From an uncultured Butyrivibrio sp. (GTDB taxonomy: Bacteria > Bacillota > Clostridia > Lachnospirales > Lachnospiraceae): a DNA stretch of 64,000 nt. The stretch's first letter is position 1, and each line of letters starts with the position of its first letter. Position numbers and translations under genes: made by a program. The stretch is taken from positions 1 through 64,000 of the forward strand of contig CAMNEA010000006.1 in NCBI GenBank assembly GCA_946536145.1, in the 5' to 3' direction. The notes under the pieces were generated by a model, which worked only from the letters and a program-made list of their open reading frames with translations, was not told the origin of the DNA and made no database searches. Shown here in pieces: positions 45,000 through 53,298 of this stretch.

Positions 45000-45090
45000 C
45001 GTCATCCTTTCAGTCATAGTATTATTGAGTCTAATAAAATCTTAACATAAAGACAGACGGCAAATCGTAAAAAAACAATAAAACATTTAT

Positions 45091-45223
45091 CAGTTTTGAG
45101 TCACTGGGGACGTTACAGTTTGACTCATTTTGAAAAGCAAAATGAGTCAAACTGTAACGTCCCCGGTGACTCTTTGAGAAACAAAATGAGTCAAACTGTA
45201 ACGTCCCCAGTGACTCAAAAACT
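45091..45223. repeat. three-arm palindromic element (REP-like)
   Basis: A left arm (45091-45132) can pair with either of two right arms (about 45138-45172 and 45182-45223), all carrying the core of the perfect palindrome at 12910-13016 (GGGGACGTTACAGTTTGACT). The outer pairing is complete over 42 bases apart from one extra A. The element fills most of the 305-base gap between the divergent FHA-GGDEF and lipoprotein genes; the rest of that gap holds the promoter at 45239-45267. Confidence 0.85.
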
Positions 45224-45238
45224 GCACGTATATTTATT

Positions 45239-45267
45239 TTGATGCTTTACTCAATATGTGCTATACT
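45239..45267 (+). promoter_or_regulatory. promoter of the 45323 lipoprotein gene
   Basis: TTGATG (45239-45244), 17-base spacer, TATACT (45262-45267) with an extended TG. It lies 15 bases after the three-arm palindromic element and 55 before the ATG. Confidence 0.75.
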
Positions 45268-45322
45268 ATTGCAGCGAATACATATTACTAAATCATATGA
45301 TTTTAAGGAGATTTTTACATAA

Positions 45323-46078
45323 ATGAATATATTAAAGAGACTTTCCATAGGGCTTGTTTCAGGTCTTATCATTGCAGTTTCCCTATCAGGATGCCAGTCA
45401 AAGGATAAGACCGCTGTTACAGAAGCTGCAGAGAACTTCCTTGAAGCTGTTAAGACAGGTGATCAGGACAAGATAAACGAATACTCATCAGGCGACGTCG
45501 CAACCGGGTCTTTTGTCTCACTGTTTGATGGGGATTACCTCAAGGATCAGCTCACTTCAAGCCTTGATTCGACCGAGCTTACAGATGAGACCCTCGCCAA
45601 ACTCGATGAGTTCTACTCCATGTATGAGACAACACTGCAGGAGTATAAGGTAAACGATGTTACCCTCAATGAAGACGGCACTTCGACTGTATATGCGACG
45701 ATGAAGACCAACTTCCCCATTGATGTTACTACCAGCGAAGAAATCCAGAAGAAAGTTAAGGATGCCGGCGACAAATACAATGAAGAGAACATGGACGAGA
45801 TCTTCAAGGTCAAGGATGAACAGGGCGATGAAGCCGCAATAGCCAAGGCCTACAACGACCTCATCATCATTACCATGAATATCTATGAAGAAGCCATCGC
45901 TCTCTCGCAGCCTGAGACCTACTCAATTGCCCTGACTCTTGAAAAGAATGAAGAGACAGACTCGTACTATGTAACCGCCGTTCAGAGCTATGACAGCTCG
46001 ATCGCCGGTACCGGTGCTCCCGCGACCAAGACCGATACATCCACCACTGAATCAAGCACAGCTGCTTCTTCAAATTAA
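45323..46078 (+). CDS. hypothetical lipoprotein
   Basis: The 251-residue protein has a lipoprotein signal (lipobox VSLSGC, Cys24), then an NTF2/DUF-like helical and strand domain (EAAENFLEAVKTGDQDKINE, KLDEFYSMYETTLQEYKV, VYATMKTNFPIDV), and a Ser/Thr-rich tail (ATKTDTSTTESSTAASS). It resembles the clostridial lipoproteins with an N-terminal domain of the DUF5105 kind, with low certainty. It is monocistronic, with a clear promoter and terminator. It is membrane-attached outside the cell; function is unknown. Confidence 0.82.
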   Translation: MNILKRLSIGLVSGLIIAVSLSGCQSKDKTAVTEAAENFLEAVKTGDQDKINEYSSGDVATGSFVSLFDGDYLKDQLTSSLDSTELTDETLAKLDEFYSMYETTLQEYKVNDVTLNEDGTSTVYATMKTNFPIDVTTSEEIQKKVKDAGDKYNEENMDEIFKVKDEQGDEAAIAKAYNDLIIITMNIYEEAIALSQPETYSIALTLEKNEETDSYYVTAVQSYDSSIAGTGAPATKTDTSTTESSTAASSN

Positions 46079-46088
46079 ATGAATAAAT

Positions 46089-46143
46089 AAAGAACGTCAA
46101 GGATCTGCATGTTTTTGAAACTCTGCTGTCCCTGACGTTCTTT
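46089..46143. terminator. bidirectional terminator
   Basis: 15-base arms (46089-46103 and 46129-46143) with one mismatch; T-run on the plus strand and A-rich flank on the other. It lies between the convergent lipoprotein and oxidoreductase genes. Confidence 0.85.
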
Positions 46144-46157
46144 TTTATTTGCTGTGA

Positions 46158-48977
46158 TCAGTCTTTATTTTTTCCAATCACGCGGTTTATAAGGATCTTT
46201 CCTGCTCTCTTGGCGGCGTAAGGACCAACTGCCTTGAGTTTGTCCTCAGATTTGTACATGGTGCTTGCTTCCGGCATATCCCTCGTAAGGTGAATTGCGT
46301 CAAACTCGCACTTGGTCGTACAAAGACCGCATCCGATACATCTGTTCTCATCTACGGTCGTAGCTCCGCAGCCCAGGCATCTTGCAGCCTCAGTCTTAAC
46401 CTGCTCCTCTGTGAGTGTGAGACGAAGATCCTCAAAGGTATCCTTAGCAATTTCTGCCTTCTTGCCCGGAATCTGTCTTGGTGCATTATCAAAGCTCTCA
46501 ATAAGGATATCGTCCTTGTCAAGTTCAATAAACTCTCTTCTGTCTCTGGCAAGGTCAAGTCTGTTGCCCTCGTGAACAAAGCGGTTGATGGATACATAGC
46601 CTTCTCTTCCGCCGGCAATGGCATCGATGGCAAACTTTGCTCCGGTAAAGACATCTCCGCCCACAAAGATGTCAGGCTCAGCTGTCTGTCTTGTGAGAGC
46701 ATCAGCCTTGGCAGTTCCGTTGCGGTTAAGTTCAACCTTTGATCCGGCAAGGAGGTCTCCCCACTGAACAGACTGTCCGATTGAGAGAAGAAGGTTCTCG
46801 CATGGAATCTCTATGGTGTCATTCTCATCATACTTAGGAGCAAATCTGTGCTCAGAGTCAAACACGCTTGTACATCTCTTGAAGATAACTGACTTAACAC
46901 GGCCGTTCTCTGTAACGACTTCCTTAGGTCCCCAGCCGTTTCTTACTTCGATGCCCTCTTCCTTTGCCTCTTCAACTTCATCTCTGGCTGCAGGCATCTC
47001 TTTTTCTGACTCAAGGCAGAGCATGGTAACCTTGGAAGCCCCCGCCCTTACTGCGGTTCTTGCCACGTCTATTGCAACGTTGCCGCCGCCTACAACAACT
47101 GTCTCACCGCTAAGTTTAACAGAGTGATCCTGGTTGATCCTCCTGAGGAAATCAACACCTGTCTGAACGCCCTCAGCATCCTCTCCGGGAACTCCTGCGA
47201 GCCTTCCGCCCTGCATGCCGATAGCGATAAAGAATGCCTTGTAGCCCTCATCACGAAGCTGCTGCAGGGTAATGTCCCTGCCGACTTCAACGCCGCATTT
47301 TATCTCTACGCCCATCTGGCGGATAACATCGATCTCAGCGTCAATAATATCTTTTTCAAGACGATAGCTCGGTATACCGTTCATGAGCATACCGCCTGCT
47401 CTCTTTTCCTTCTCAAACACGGTAACGGGATAGCCGTTCTGTCTTAAGTAATATGCTGCAGAAAGACCTGCAGGTCCGGCGCCGATAACAGCAACCTTGT
47501 ACTCATCGCCCCACATACCGCCATCGTGTTTCTCGCAGAGAGGCACATATCTGTTCTCAGCCTTAAGTTCAAGCGATGCGATAAACTTCTTGATCTCATC
47601 AATAGCAAGAGGCTTGTCAAGTGTTCCTCTGGTGCAGGCATCCTCACAGCGTCTGTTGCAGACAGCGCCGCAGATCATCGGAAACGGGTTGTCCTGCTTG
47701 ATGAGCTTAAGAGCATCCTCATATCTGCCTTCGGCAGCCATCTTGATATAGCCCTGAACTGAAAGGTGTACTGGACATGCAGTCTTACATGGTGCCGTAC
47801 CTGTCTCATAACAGTTGATCTTGGCATCATCACGATAGTTGTAATTCCACTTGTGCGGTCCCCACTTCTTGTCATCAGGCAGCTCTGTCTTGGGATACTT
47901 AACTTCGCTTCCGTTCTTTTTGCAGAGCTTCTGTCCGAGCTTGGCCGCACCGACAGGACAAACTTCAACGCACTTGCCGCAGGCTACGCACTTGTCCTTT
48001 TCAACGTGAGCCCTGTAGGCTGATGCAGACATATTCGGTGTGTTGAACAGCTGTGAAGTCCTAAGGGCATTGCATACGCCCGGAGCGCAGTTACAGATTG
48101 CAACTATCTTGCCCTCACCGTCAATGTTGGTGATTTGGTGAACATAGCCGTGGCGCTCAGCCCTCTCAAGGATCTCGTAGACCTCTTCCTTGGAGACTAA
48201 ATGTCCTATTCCGCGGTCGTTCATGTACTCGGCCATGTCGCCCATTCCGATACAGTAGTCACCCCTGATCTCACCGCTGCCCTCGCCTCGCATTGCCTGC
48301 TGCTTGCGGCATGAGCACTCAGAAATGCCATATTTGTCATACATATCAATCCAGCGGGAAAGATGCTCAACAGGTACCGACTTGTTCTCCAGAGAGATTG
48401 CCTTCTCTACAGGGATGACATGCATTCCTATTCCTGCGCCTCCAGGAGGCACCATCTCGGTCACACCCTGCAGAGGGAGCTGTGTCATGAGGTTAAAGAA
48501 TGTAGCCAGCTGCGGGAACTCATCAGTCAGCTTGCCCTGCATCATCATAAACTCCGCAGATCCCGGTACGAAGATTGGAAGCTCATATTGAAGATGTCTG
48601 TCAGGAGTCTTGGCTCTGTTCTGCTCTATAACTCCTATCCATCTGAGGCGCTCAACCATCTTGGTGGTCTCTTCCTCAGTCATGTTGTTCATCTCGGCCA
48701 GCTCAGGTATTGAATATGGAACTCTTGTCTTTTTGAAATTAAGAAGGAACTTCACCTGCTCCTTGTTAAGTATCAGATCAAGCATCCAGTACTCAGGATC
48801 TCTGTTATTGACTTTTTTTGTCAGTTTCTTGACCATACGGTCAGTGATAAGAGTAGCAAGCTCAAGAACCAGCTTCTCTTTCTCCGGATCCTCGGCAACG
48901 TAATTGGGATCCTGCCAGTAATCCCTCTCGTTGATCATCGGATCGCCGATTTTCCATTCTGCCATTGTCTTTGCCAT
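46158..48977 (-). CDS. Fe-S/FAD pyridine nucleotide oxidoreductase with N-terminal winged-helix region
   Basis: The 939-residue protein has, in order: a winged-helix-like stretch (about 85-120, YSIPELAEMNNMTEEETTKM); a Cys-rich region (221-302, CSCRKQ, CIGMG, CNCAPGVC); a 4Fe-4S ferredoxin motif CVACGKCVEVCP (330-341); a GltD-like domain with Cys cluster (397-448) and FAD motif GAGPAGLSAAYY (499-510); an NAD(P) motif VVVGGGNVAIDVA; and a second ferredoxin motif CIGCGLCTTKC near the C-terminus. This is a fused relative of glutamate synthase small subunit and NfnB-type enzymes. It probably passes electrons between NAD(P)H and ferredoxin. It is monocistronic, so the partner and acceptor are unknown. 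Confidence 0.88.
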   Translation of the reverse strand: MAKTMAEWKIGDPMINERDYWQDPNYVAEDPEKEKLVLELATLITDRMVKKLTKKVNNRDPEYWMLDLILNKEQVKFLLNFKKTRVPYSIPELAEMNNMTEEETTKMVERLRWIGVIEQNRAKTPDRHLQYELPIFVPGSAEFMMMQGKLTDEFPQLATFFNLMTQLPLQGVTEMVPPGGAGIGMHVIPVEKAISLENKSVPVEHLSRWIDMYDKYGISECSCRKQQAMRGEGSGEIRGDYCIGMGDMAEYMNDRGIGHLVSKEEVYEILERAERHGYVHQITNIDGEGKIVAICNCAPGVCNALRTSQLFNTPNMSASAYRAHVEKDKCVACGKCVEVCPVGAAKLGQKLCKKNGSEVKYPKTELPDDKKWGPHKWNYNYRDDAKINCYETGTAPCKTACPVHLSVQGYIKMAAEGRYEDALKLIKQDNPFPMICGAVCNRRCEDACTRGTLDKPLAIDEIKKFIASLELKAENRYVPLCEKHDGGMWGDEYKVAVIGAGPAGLSAAYYLRQNGYPVTVFEKEKRAGGMLMNGIPSYRLEKDIIDAEIDVIRQMGVEIKCGVEVGRDITLQQLRDEGYKAFFIAIGMQGGRLAGVPGEDAEGVQTGVDFLRRINQDHSVKLSGETVVVGGGNVAIDVARTAVRAGASKVTMLCLESEKEMPAARDEVEEAKEEGIEVRNGWGPKEVVTENGRVKSVIFKRCTSVFDSEHRFAPKYDENDTIEIPCENLLLSIGQSVQWGDLLAGSKVELNRNGTAKADALTRQTAEPDIFVGGDVFTGAKFAIDAIAGGREGYVSINRFVHEGNRLDLARDRREFIELDKDDILIESFDNAPRQIPGKKAEIAKDTFEDLRLTLTEEQVKTEAARCLGCGATTVDENRCIGCGLCTTKCEFDAIHLTRDMPEASTMYKSEDKLKAVGPYAAKRAGKILINRVIGKNKD

Positions 48978-49043
48978 AATAATATCCCCTTTAACTATAA
49001 AAATTGGTTTTACTGCAGTTACCCGGCCCTCCGGGCATCTTGT

Positions 49044-49908
49044 TTAAAATATTTTGGCGGACATATCATCAGCAAGTTCGCTGATGGTGCCATTTGCAAA
49101 AGGCGACTTAAGTCCTACCTGCGCAAGCTCCTCTTCATAAAAGTCCCTCGCAGAAAGCTCGCAAAGCTCGAGATAATGCTTCCATGCGTCATCAAAGTCC
49201 TTATCCATCCACACCTTGAACTGCATGGCAACAACTGAAGCAAGTACATAGTCAATGTAATAGAACGGGTTCCAGAAAATATGCCCCTGTCTCTGCCAGT
49301 AGCCGCCCTCACCAAAGAATGGATCTCCATCAAAGTCAAGCCACGGGCGGTACTGCGACTCAAGCTCTTTCCAGACCTCTTTTCTCTCCGCCGGAGTCAT
49401 ATCAGGATTGTCATATACAATGTGCTGGAACTCATCAACCATGCACCCGTAGGGTATAAAGGTCACCGCATCCTGAAGATTTGTCATATCTGCTGATGAG
49501 CGCATTCTCCTCCTGCATGAGCGGCAGGATCTTCTCATCTATGGATTTGTTCCGGAGTTCAATATTTTTGAAGGCCACCCTGCTTATCTTTTCTTCAAGG
49601 TATGGCCTGTATGGAGATTCAAACAAAGTCTTGTTATATTCATTTACATATTGTGAAATGAGAGGTGTTATCTCATCAATATAATCATTTTCTTTAGAAT
49701 AGAATTCCTCTGTTGTATCGATGTTATGTCTGAAAACACCAAGCCTTATATTGGTGTAGACATCAGACATGAATTTGTAGTACTTTTTGTGAAGCCTAAG
49801 CTGATCCTCCCCGCTCTCAGCATTTTTGCTGTCAGCAATAAGCGTATCAAAAAACTTCTTAACCTCATCCATATCCACTCTTGAATATGGCATTTCAGAA
49901 CATTTCAT
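49044..49908 (-). pseudogene. M3 family oligoendopeptidase, internally deleted and frameshifted
   Basis: Reading from 49908, the first frame gives the N-terminal part of an M3B oligoendopeptidase (YYKFMSDVYTNIRLGVFRHN, IELRNKSIDEKILPLMQEEN). At about 49500 it passes into another frame that carries the C-terminal part (QDAVTFIPYGCMVDEFQHIV, YWQRQGHIFWNPFYYIDYVL, KSPFANG). The whole middle, including the zinc-binding HEXXH segment, is missing: about 290 codons remain of the roughly 560 normal for the family. It cannot encode an active enzyme. Ribosome site and start still exist, so the deletion may be recent. Confidence 0.85.
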
Positions 49909-50064
49909 ATATTACCTGCTCCCACTTTCCTTTCCTGACATTTACAGGAAAGACTATAAGACTATCTTATTGTCTTTCCTGCAAGATTCAAATTTATAAT
50001 TTTTTAATAAATTTACTCTTGAATTATACTCTAAATAGGGTATTTAATCAACGAAATTCAGTGT

Positions 50065-50781
50065 TTAAGCCAAGTTTCCGACAGTGCCCACAGACACATA
50101 ATTTGAGAGGACAGCTCCGTAATCAGTTCCCTCCTCCGGCACCGGTTCGTATACTCCGTCCACTATATACTCACTTCCGCCTCCGTTTAACTGCGATAGT
50201 TTTTTGTATCTGTCCCTGTAAAAAGAATGTCTGGACACCTTCCTGTCTCTTAGAATGCCTTTACACTCTGACAGCTTACATTGCGGAAAGTTGATGTTAT
50301 GAATAACTCCCGGGACATACTCTTTACATAGCATCTCATCCATCAGCTCTTTTAGATATCTGTCCGTGACCTCATGGCAGCCGTTTATTCCCTCTGAAAA
50401 GGCAACAGAAAGATACCCCTGAAACTCCCCTTCAAAGGCAGCTCCTGCGGTTGCCGAGTACTGAAGGTCAGATGCCACATTGTATCCGAAGTTAATGCCT
50501 GAAAAAACCGCATCAGGTCTTGCATCCATCAGAGCAAGGACGCCGAGTCTTACGCAGTCAGCAGGAGTCCCGCTGCAGGAGAATGCTTTGACACCCTCTA
50601 CCGGAAAATCATAGGGATAGACCTGTATCTCATGGCGAAGTGTAATGCTGTGGGACGCAGCGCTTCTTTGTTCCGCGGGAGCCACTACAGTGACTTCTCC
50701 AAACTCCCCGGCAGCCTGCACCAGCCTTATGAGCCCTTCTGCTTTTATTCCGTCGTCATTGGTTACCAGTATTCGCTTCAT
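50065..50781 (-). CDS. surE: 5'/3'-nucleotidase SurE
   Basis: The start at 50781 follows GGAG and gives the canonical MKRILVTNDDGIKAEGL; an upstream in-frame extension lacks a site. The 238-residue protein carries the metal-binding NDDG (Asp-Asp), the conserved FSGINFGYN and YSATAGAAFEG loops and the C-terminal TDYGAVLSNYVSV. SurE dephosphorylates nucleoside monophosphates and is linked to stationary-phase survival. It lies 53 bases downstream of the MBL-fold gene, so the two may form an operon of phosphate or nucleotide turnover genes. Confidence 0.93.
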   Translation of the reverse strand: MKRILVTNDDGIKAEGLIRLVQAAGEFGEVTVVAPAEQRSAASHSITLRHEIQVYPYDFPVEGVKAFSCSGTPADCVRLGVLALMDARPDAVFSGINFGYNVASDLQYSATAGAAFEGEFQGYLSVAFSEGINGCHEVTDRYLKELMDEMLCKEYVPGVIHNINFPQCKLSECKGILRDRKVSRHSFYRDRYKKLSQLNGGGSEYIVDGVYEPVPEEGTDYGAVLSNYVSVGTVGNLA

Positions 50782-50834
50782 AGGTTCTCCTTGGTCATGC
50801 ATTTTTGAATCAAGGATTCAAGATGTCATATCTT

Positions 50835-51671
50835 CTATATCTGTATCTCATCGCCTGAATGTATGTAGTCAAGCTGCTGCCCCATTATGTCCTTCATAAT
50901 GTCATAGGCCTTTTCACCAGTGCAGTGGCATGTATATATTTTCGTATCACACCCGGCAAGCTTCCTCGCTGTCTCCTGTATCTCCAGCACTTCTTCCTCC
51001 TTGTACTCAGACTTCTTCATCAGGTGGAAGCCGCTGATAAGAGCATAAGGGTCTTTTCCGAAAAGGTCTTTGTAAGTATCCATAACATTCAGTACTCCGC
51101 TGTGAGCGCATCCTGATATGAGCACATCTCTTCCACCCTCATGGATCACAAGAAAGTGCTCATGGGCAAAATTATCTGGAATATATCCGGCCTGTGTCTT
51201 TTTTAGTATTCTCTTATTAGTAAACGGAATCCTGTGGGCGAATTCTTTTACCGTGATCAGTTCAAGTTCATCGTCAATCCTGAAATTTCCATTTATTTTC
51301 CTTACCTGAGGGAGATTTGCAATATCTTTATCTATACCGATATACCGGTAAATCACTTCACCGTCTTCGCCAAGCCCCGACGCGTAGTACTCACCATCAG
51401 CACTCTCCTGCATGTAAATCGCAGCGCCCGGATTGATCCTTGCAAAAGACATAATCCCACCCGAATGATCATAGTGGCCGTGACTTAGCACCACAATATC
51501 AACGCTCTTTAGATCAACTCCGAGTTTGCCTGCATTATCCAGGGTTTCACCTGAAGGTCCCAGATCACTAACAAGCCGGTGCGCCTTGGTCTCCACATAA
51601 AAAGACAGGCCATGCGCGGCAGTCACCTTCTTTTCACCTTCAGTATTCTCAATAAGACTTATTATTCTCAT
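50835..51671 (-). CDS. MBL-fold metallo-hydrolase
   Basis: The 278-residue protein has the metallo-beta-lactamase series: VVLSHGHYDHSGG for the first metal site, LISGCAHSGVLNVMD for the second and IYTCHCTGEKAYD near the end. N-terminal MRIISLIENTEGEKK and length suit the subgroup similar to dihydropterin-ribofuranosyl aminobenzene phosphate synthase; bacterial members are functionally undefined. It starts 14 bases after the transporter gene. The substrate cannot be predicted. Confidence 0.9.
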   Translation of the reverse strand: MRIISLIENTEGEKKVTAAHGLSFYVETKAHRLVSDLGPSGETLDNAGKLGVDLKSVDIVVLSHGHYDHSGGIMSFARINPGAAIYMQESADGEYYASGLGEDGEVIYRYIGIDKDIANLPQVRKINGNFRIDDELELITVKEFAHRIPFTNKRILKKTQAGYIPDNFAHEHFLVIHEGGRDVLISGCAHSGVLNVMDTYKDLFGKDPYALISGFHLMKKSEYKEEEVLEIQETARKLAGCDTKIYTCHCTGEKAYDIMKDIMGQQLDYIHSGDEIQI

Positions 51672-51685
51672 ATAACCTCATTTAA

Positions 51686-53062
51686 TTATGCAGGGATAAA
51701 GTAGCTGATAATCCCGTAAGCAGTTAAAAACAAAAGTACGATCGGCAGTACGATCTTGAAGTACCACTTAAGCCCCACGCTCATCTTGACTCCGACTCCC
51801 TGATTGACCTCATCGATGTAGTTGTCAAAGCCCCAGCCGAATTTCATTGTACAGAACAGGCAGGTTATAAGGGATCCTATCGGAAGGATCAGGTTACTTA
51901 CAAGAAAGTCCTCGAGATCCATGATCGTGTTGCCGGCTTTAAGCGGCTCAATAAAGCTAAGGACATTAAATCCAAGTGCGCAGGGTATGGAGCCTATAGT
52001 GATGATGACTCCTGCGAAAAGCGCTGCCTTCTTTCTGTCCTTTCCAAGAAGGTCGATAGAGAAGCTGACATCGTTCTCAAACACGCCGATCATGGTCGAC
52101 AGTGCAGCAAAATACATGAACAGGAAGAACATACTTCCAAGGAACCTTCCTCCCGGCATTGACGCAAATATGTTGGGAAGCGTGAGGAATATAAGGCTTG
52201 GTCCCTTATCAGGCTCTACGCCGTACGCAAAGCACGCAGGAATGGTTATAAGCCCCGCAACTATGGCAACGAAAGTATCAAGCCCGGCAACAAGAACTGC
52301 TTCTCCCACAAGACTCCTCTCTCTCTTAATATAACTTCCGAATATCTCCATGCTGCCCATTCCGATGCTCAGGGTAAAAAAGCTCTGGTTGAGTGCAGCG
52401 TACAAGACGTTTCCAAGGCCTACTTTCCTGACATTCTCCGCATTGGGCATAAGATAGAACCTGACGCCCTCTGTTGCACCCGGAAGGGTCAGAGACCTCA
52501 CTCCAAGTCCGATCATGATGACAAAGAGTGCAATCATCATAACCTTGGTGATCTTCTCAACACCGGACTGAAGTCCCATTGATGTAACTGTTATTGTGAT
52601 GACCATAGTGATCGCCATAAACAGAATCAGAGTTAATGGGCTTCCCATCATGTTCTGAAAGCTTAGCGCGATTGAATCCGAATCCGCTCCCACAAAAGCT
52701 CCCGTAACCGACAGCACAAAATATCTGAGTATCCATCCTGATACAACCGAGTAAAACATCAGAAGCAAATAATTACCTGCAATTGCAAAGTAGCCGAATA
52801 TATGCCACTTCGTACCCTTGGGCTCAAGCTTTTTTATCGCGGGAAGGATGCTAAGTCTGCTCGACCTTCCCATTGCATACTCCATCGTGAGTATCGGCAC
52901 TCCCAGTATAAGCAGGAACAGCACGTAAACGATAACAAAAAGTCCACCGCCGTTCTCTCCTACCATGTACGGAAAACGCCATACATTTCCAATACCTATT
53001 GCGCATCCCGCAGACAACAGTATAAATCCCAGTCTGCTTCCAAGTGATTCTCTTTCCTTCAT
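51686..53062 (-). CDS. sodium-dependent transporter, NSS/SNF family
   Basis: The 458-residue membrane protein has about eleven or twelve helices and the signature GNVWRFPYMVGENGGGLFVI near the N-terminus (sodium and substrate site), plus the unwound-helix text PILTMEYAMGRSS. Bacterial NSS proteins import amino acids (Trp, Ala, Leu) or tyramine-like amines with Na+. It appears to lead an operon with the MBL-fold and surE genes. Its short leader contains an inverted repeat ending in a T-run. Confidence 0.93.
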   Translation of the reverse strand: MKERESLGSRLGFILLSAGCAIGIGNVWRFPYMVGENGGGLFVIVYVLFLLILGVPILTMEYAMGRSSRLSILPAIKKLEPKGTKWHIFGYFAIAGNYLLLMFYSVVSGWILRYFVLSVTGAFVGADSDSIALSFQNMMGSPLTLILFMAITMVITITVTSMGLQSGVEKITKVMMIALFVIMIGLGVRSLTLPGATEGVRFYLMPNAENVRKVGLGNVLYAALNQSFFTLSIGMGSMEIFGSYIKRERSLVGEAVLVAGLDTFVAIVAGLITIPACFAYGVEPDKGPSLIFLTLPNIFASMPGGRFLGSMFFLFMYFAALSTMIGVFENDVSFSIDLLGKDRKKAALFAGVIITIGSIPCALGFNVLSFIEPLKAGNTIMDLEDFLVSNLILPIGSLITCLFCTMKFGWGFDNYIDEVNQGVGVKMSVGLKWYFKIVLPIVLLFLTAYGIISYFIPA

Positions 53063-53080
53063 AAAAACTCCTTCAAAAAA

Positions 53081-53123
53081 ATGACTAATGCGTTAAACTT
53101 TTGAACTTTAACGCGCTAGTCAT
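53081..53123 (-). promoter_or_regulatory. leader inverted repeat: attenuator or operator of the NSS transporter
   Basis: Arms 53081-53097 and 53107-53123 pair over 17 bases with two mismatches. In the transcribed direction the stem is followed at once by a T7 run and then by the GAAGGAG ribosome site. A TATAAT (minus, 53125-53130) lies directly upstream, so the arm overlaps the likely +1. It could act as a terminator-attenuator or as a repressor operator; no T-box is seen. Confidence 0.5.
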
Positions 53124-53298
53124 CATTATATCATGTAATCAGAAATTTGCACTCAGATTTTAATCCATTCTCTTCTTTTGTTTTATTAAGGATTTTTCAG
53201 CAATGAAATTACTGTTATAATATGATTAAAGGGTCAAAAATAAATTTTGCCCCTTACCGAAGCTTTAGTTGAATGATCTTTCTACGGAGGTAACAGCT

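Noticed and set aside
53063..53298. T-box or amino-acid riboswitch for the NSS transporter
   Set aside because: The transcript seems to start at the hairpin itself, too short for a T-box, and no T-box sequence (GGTGG..CGCG type) is present.
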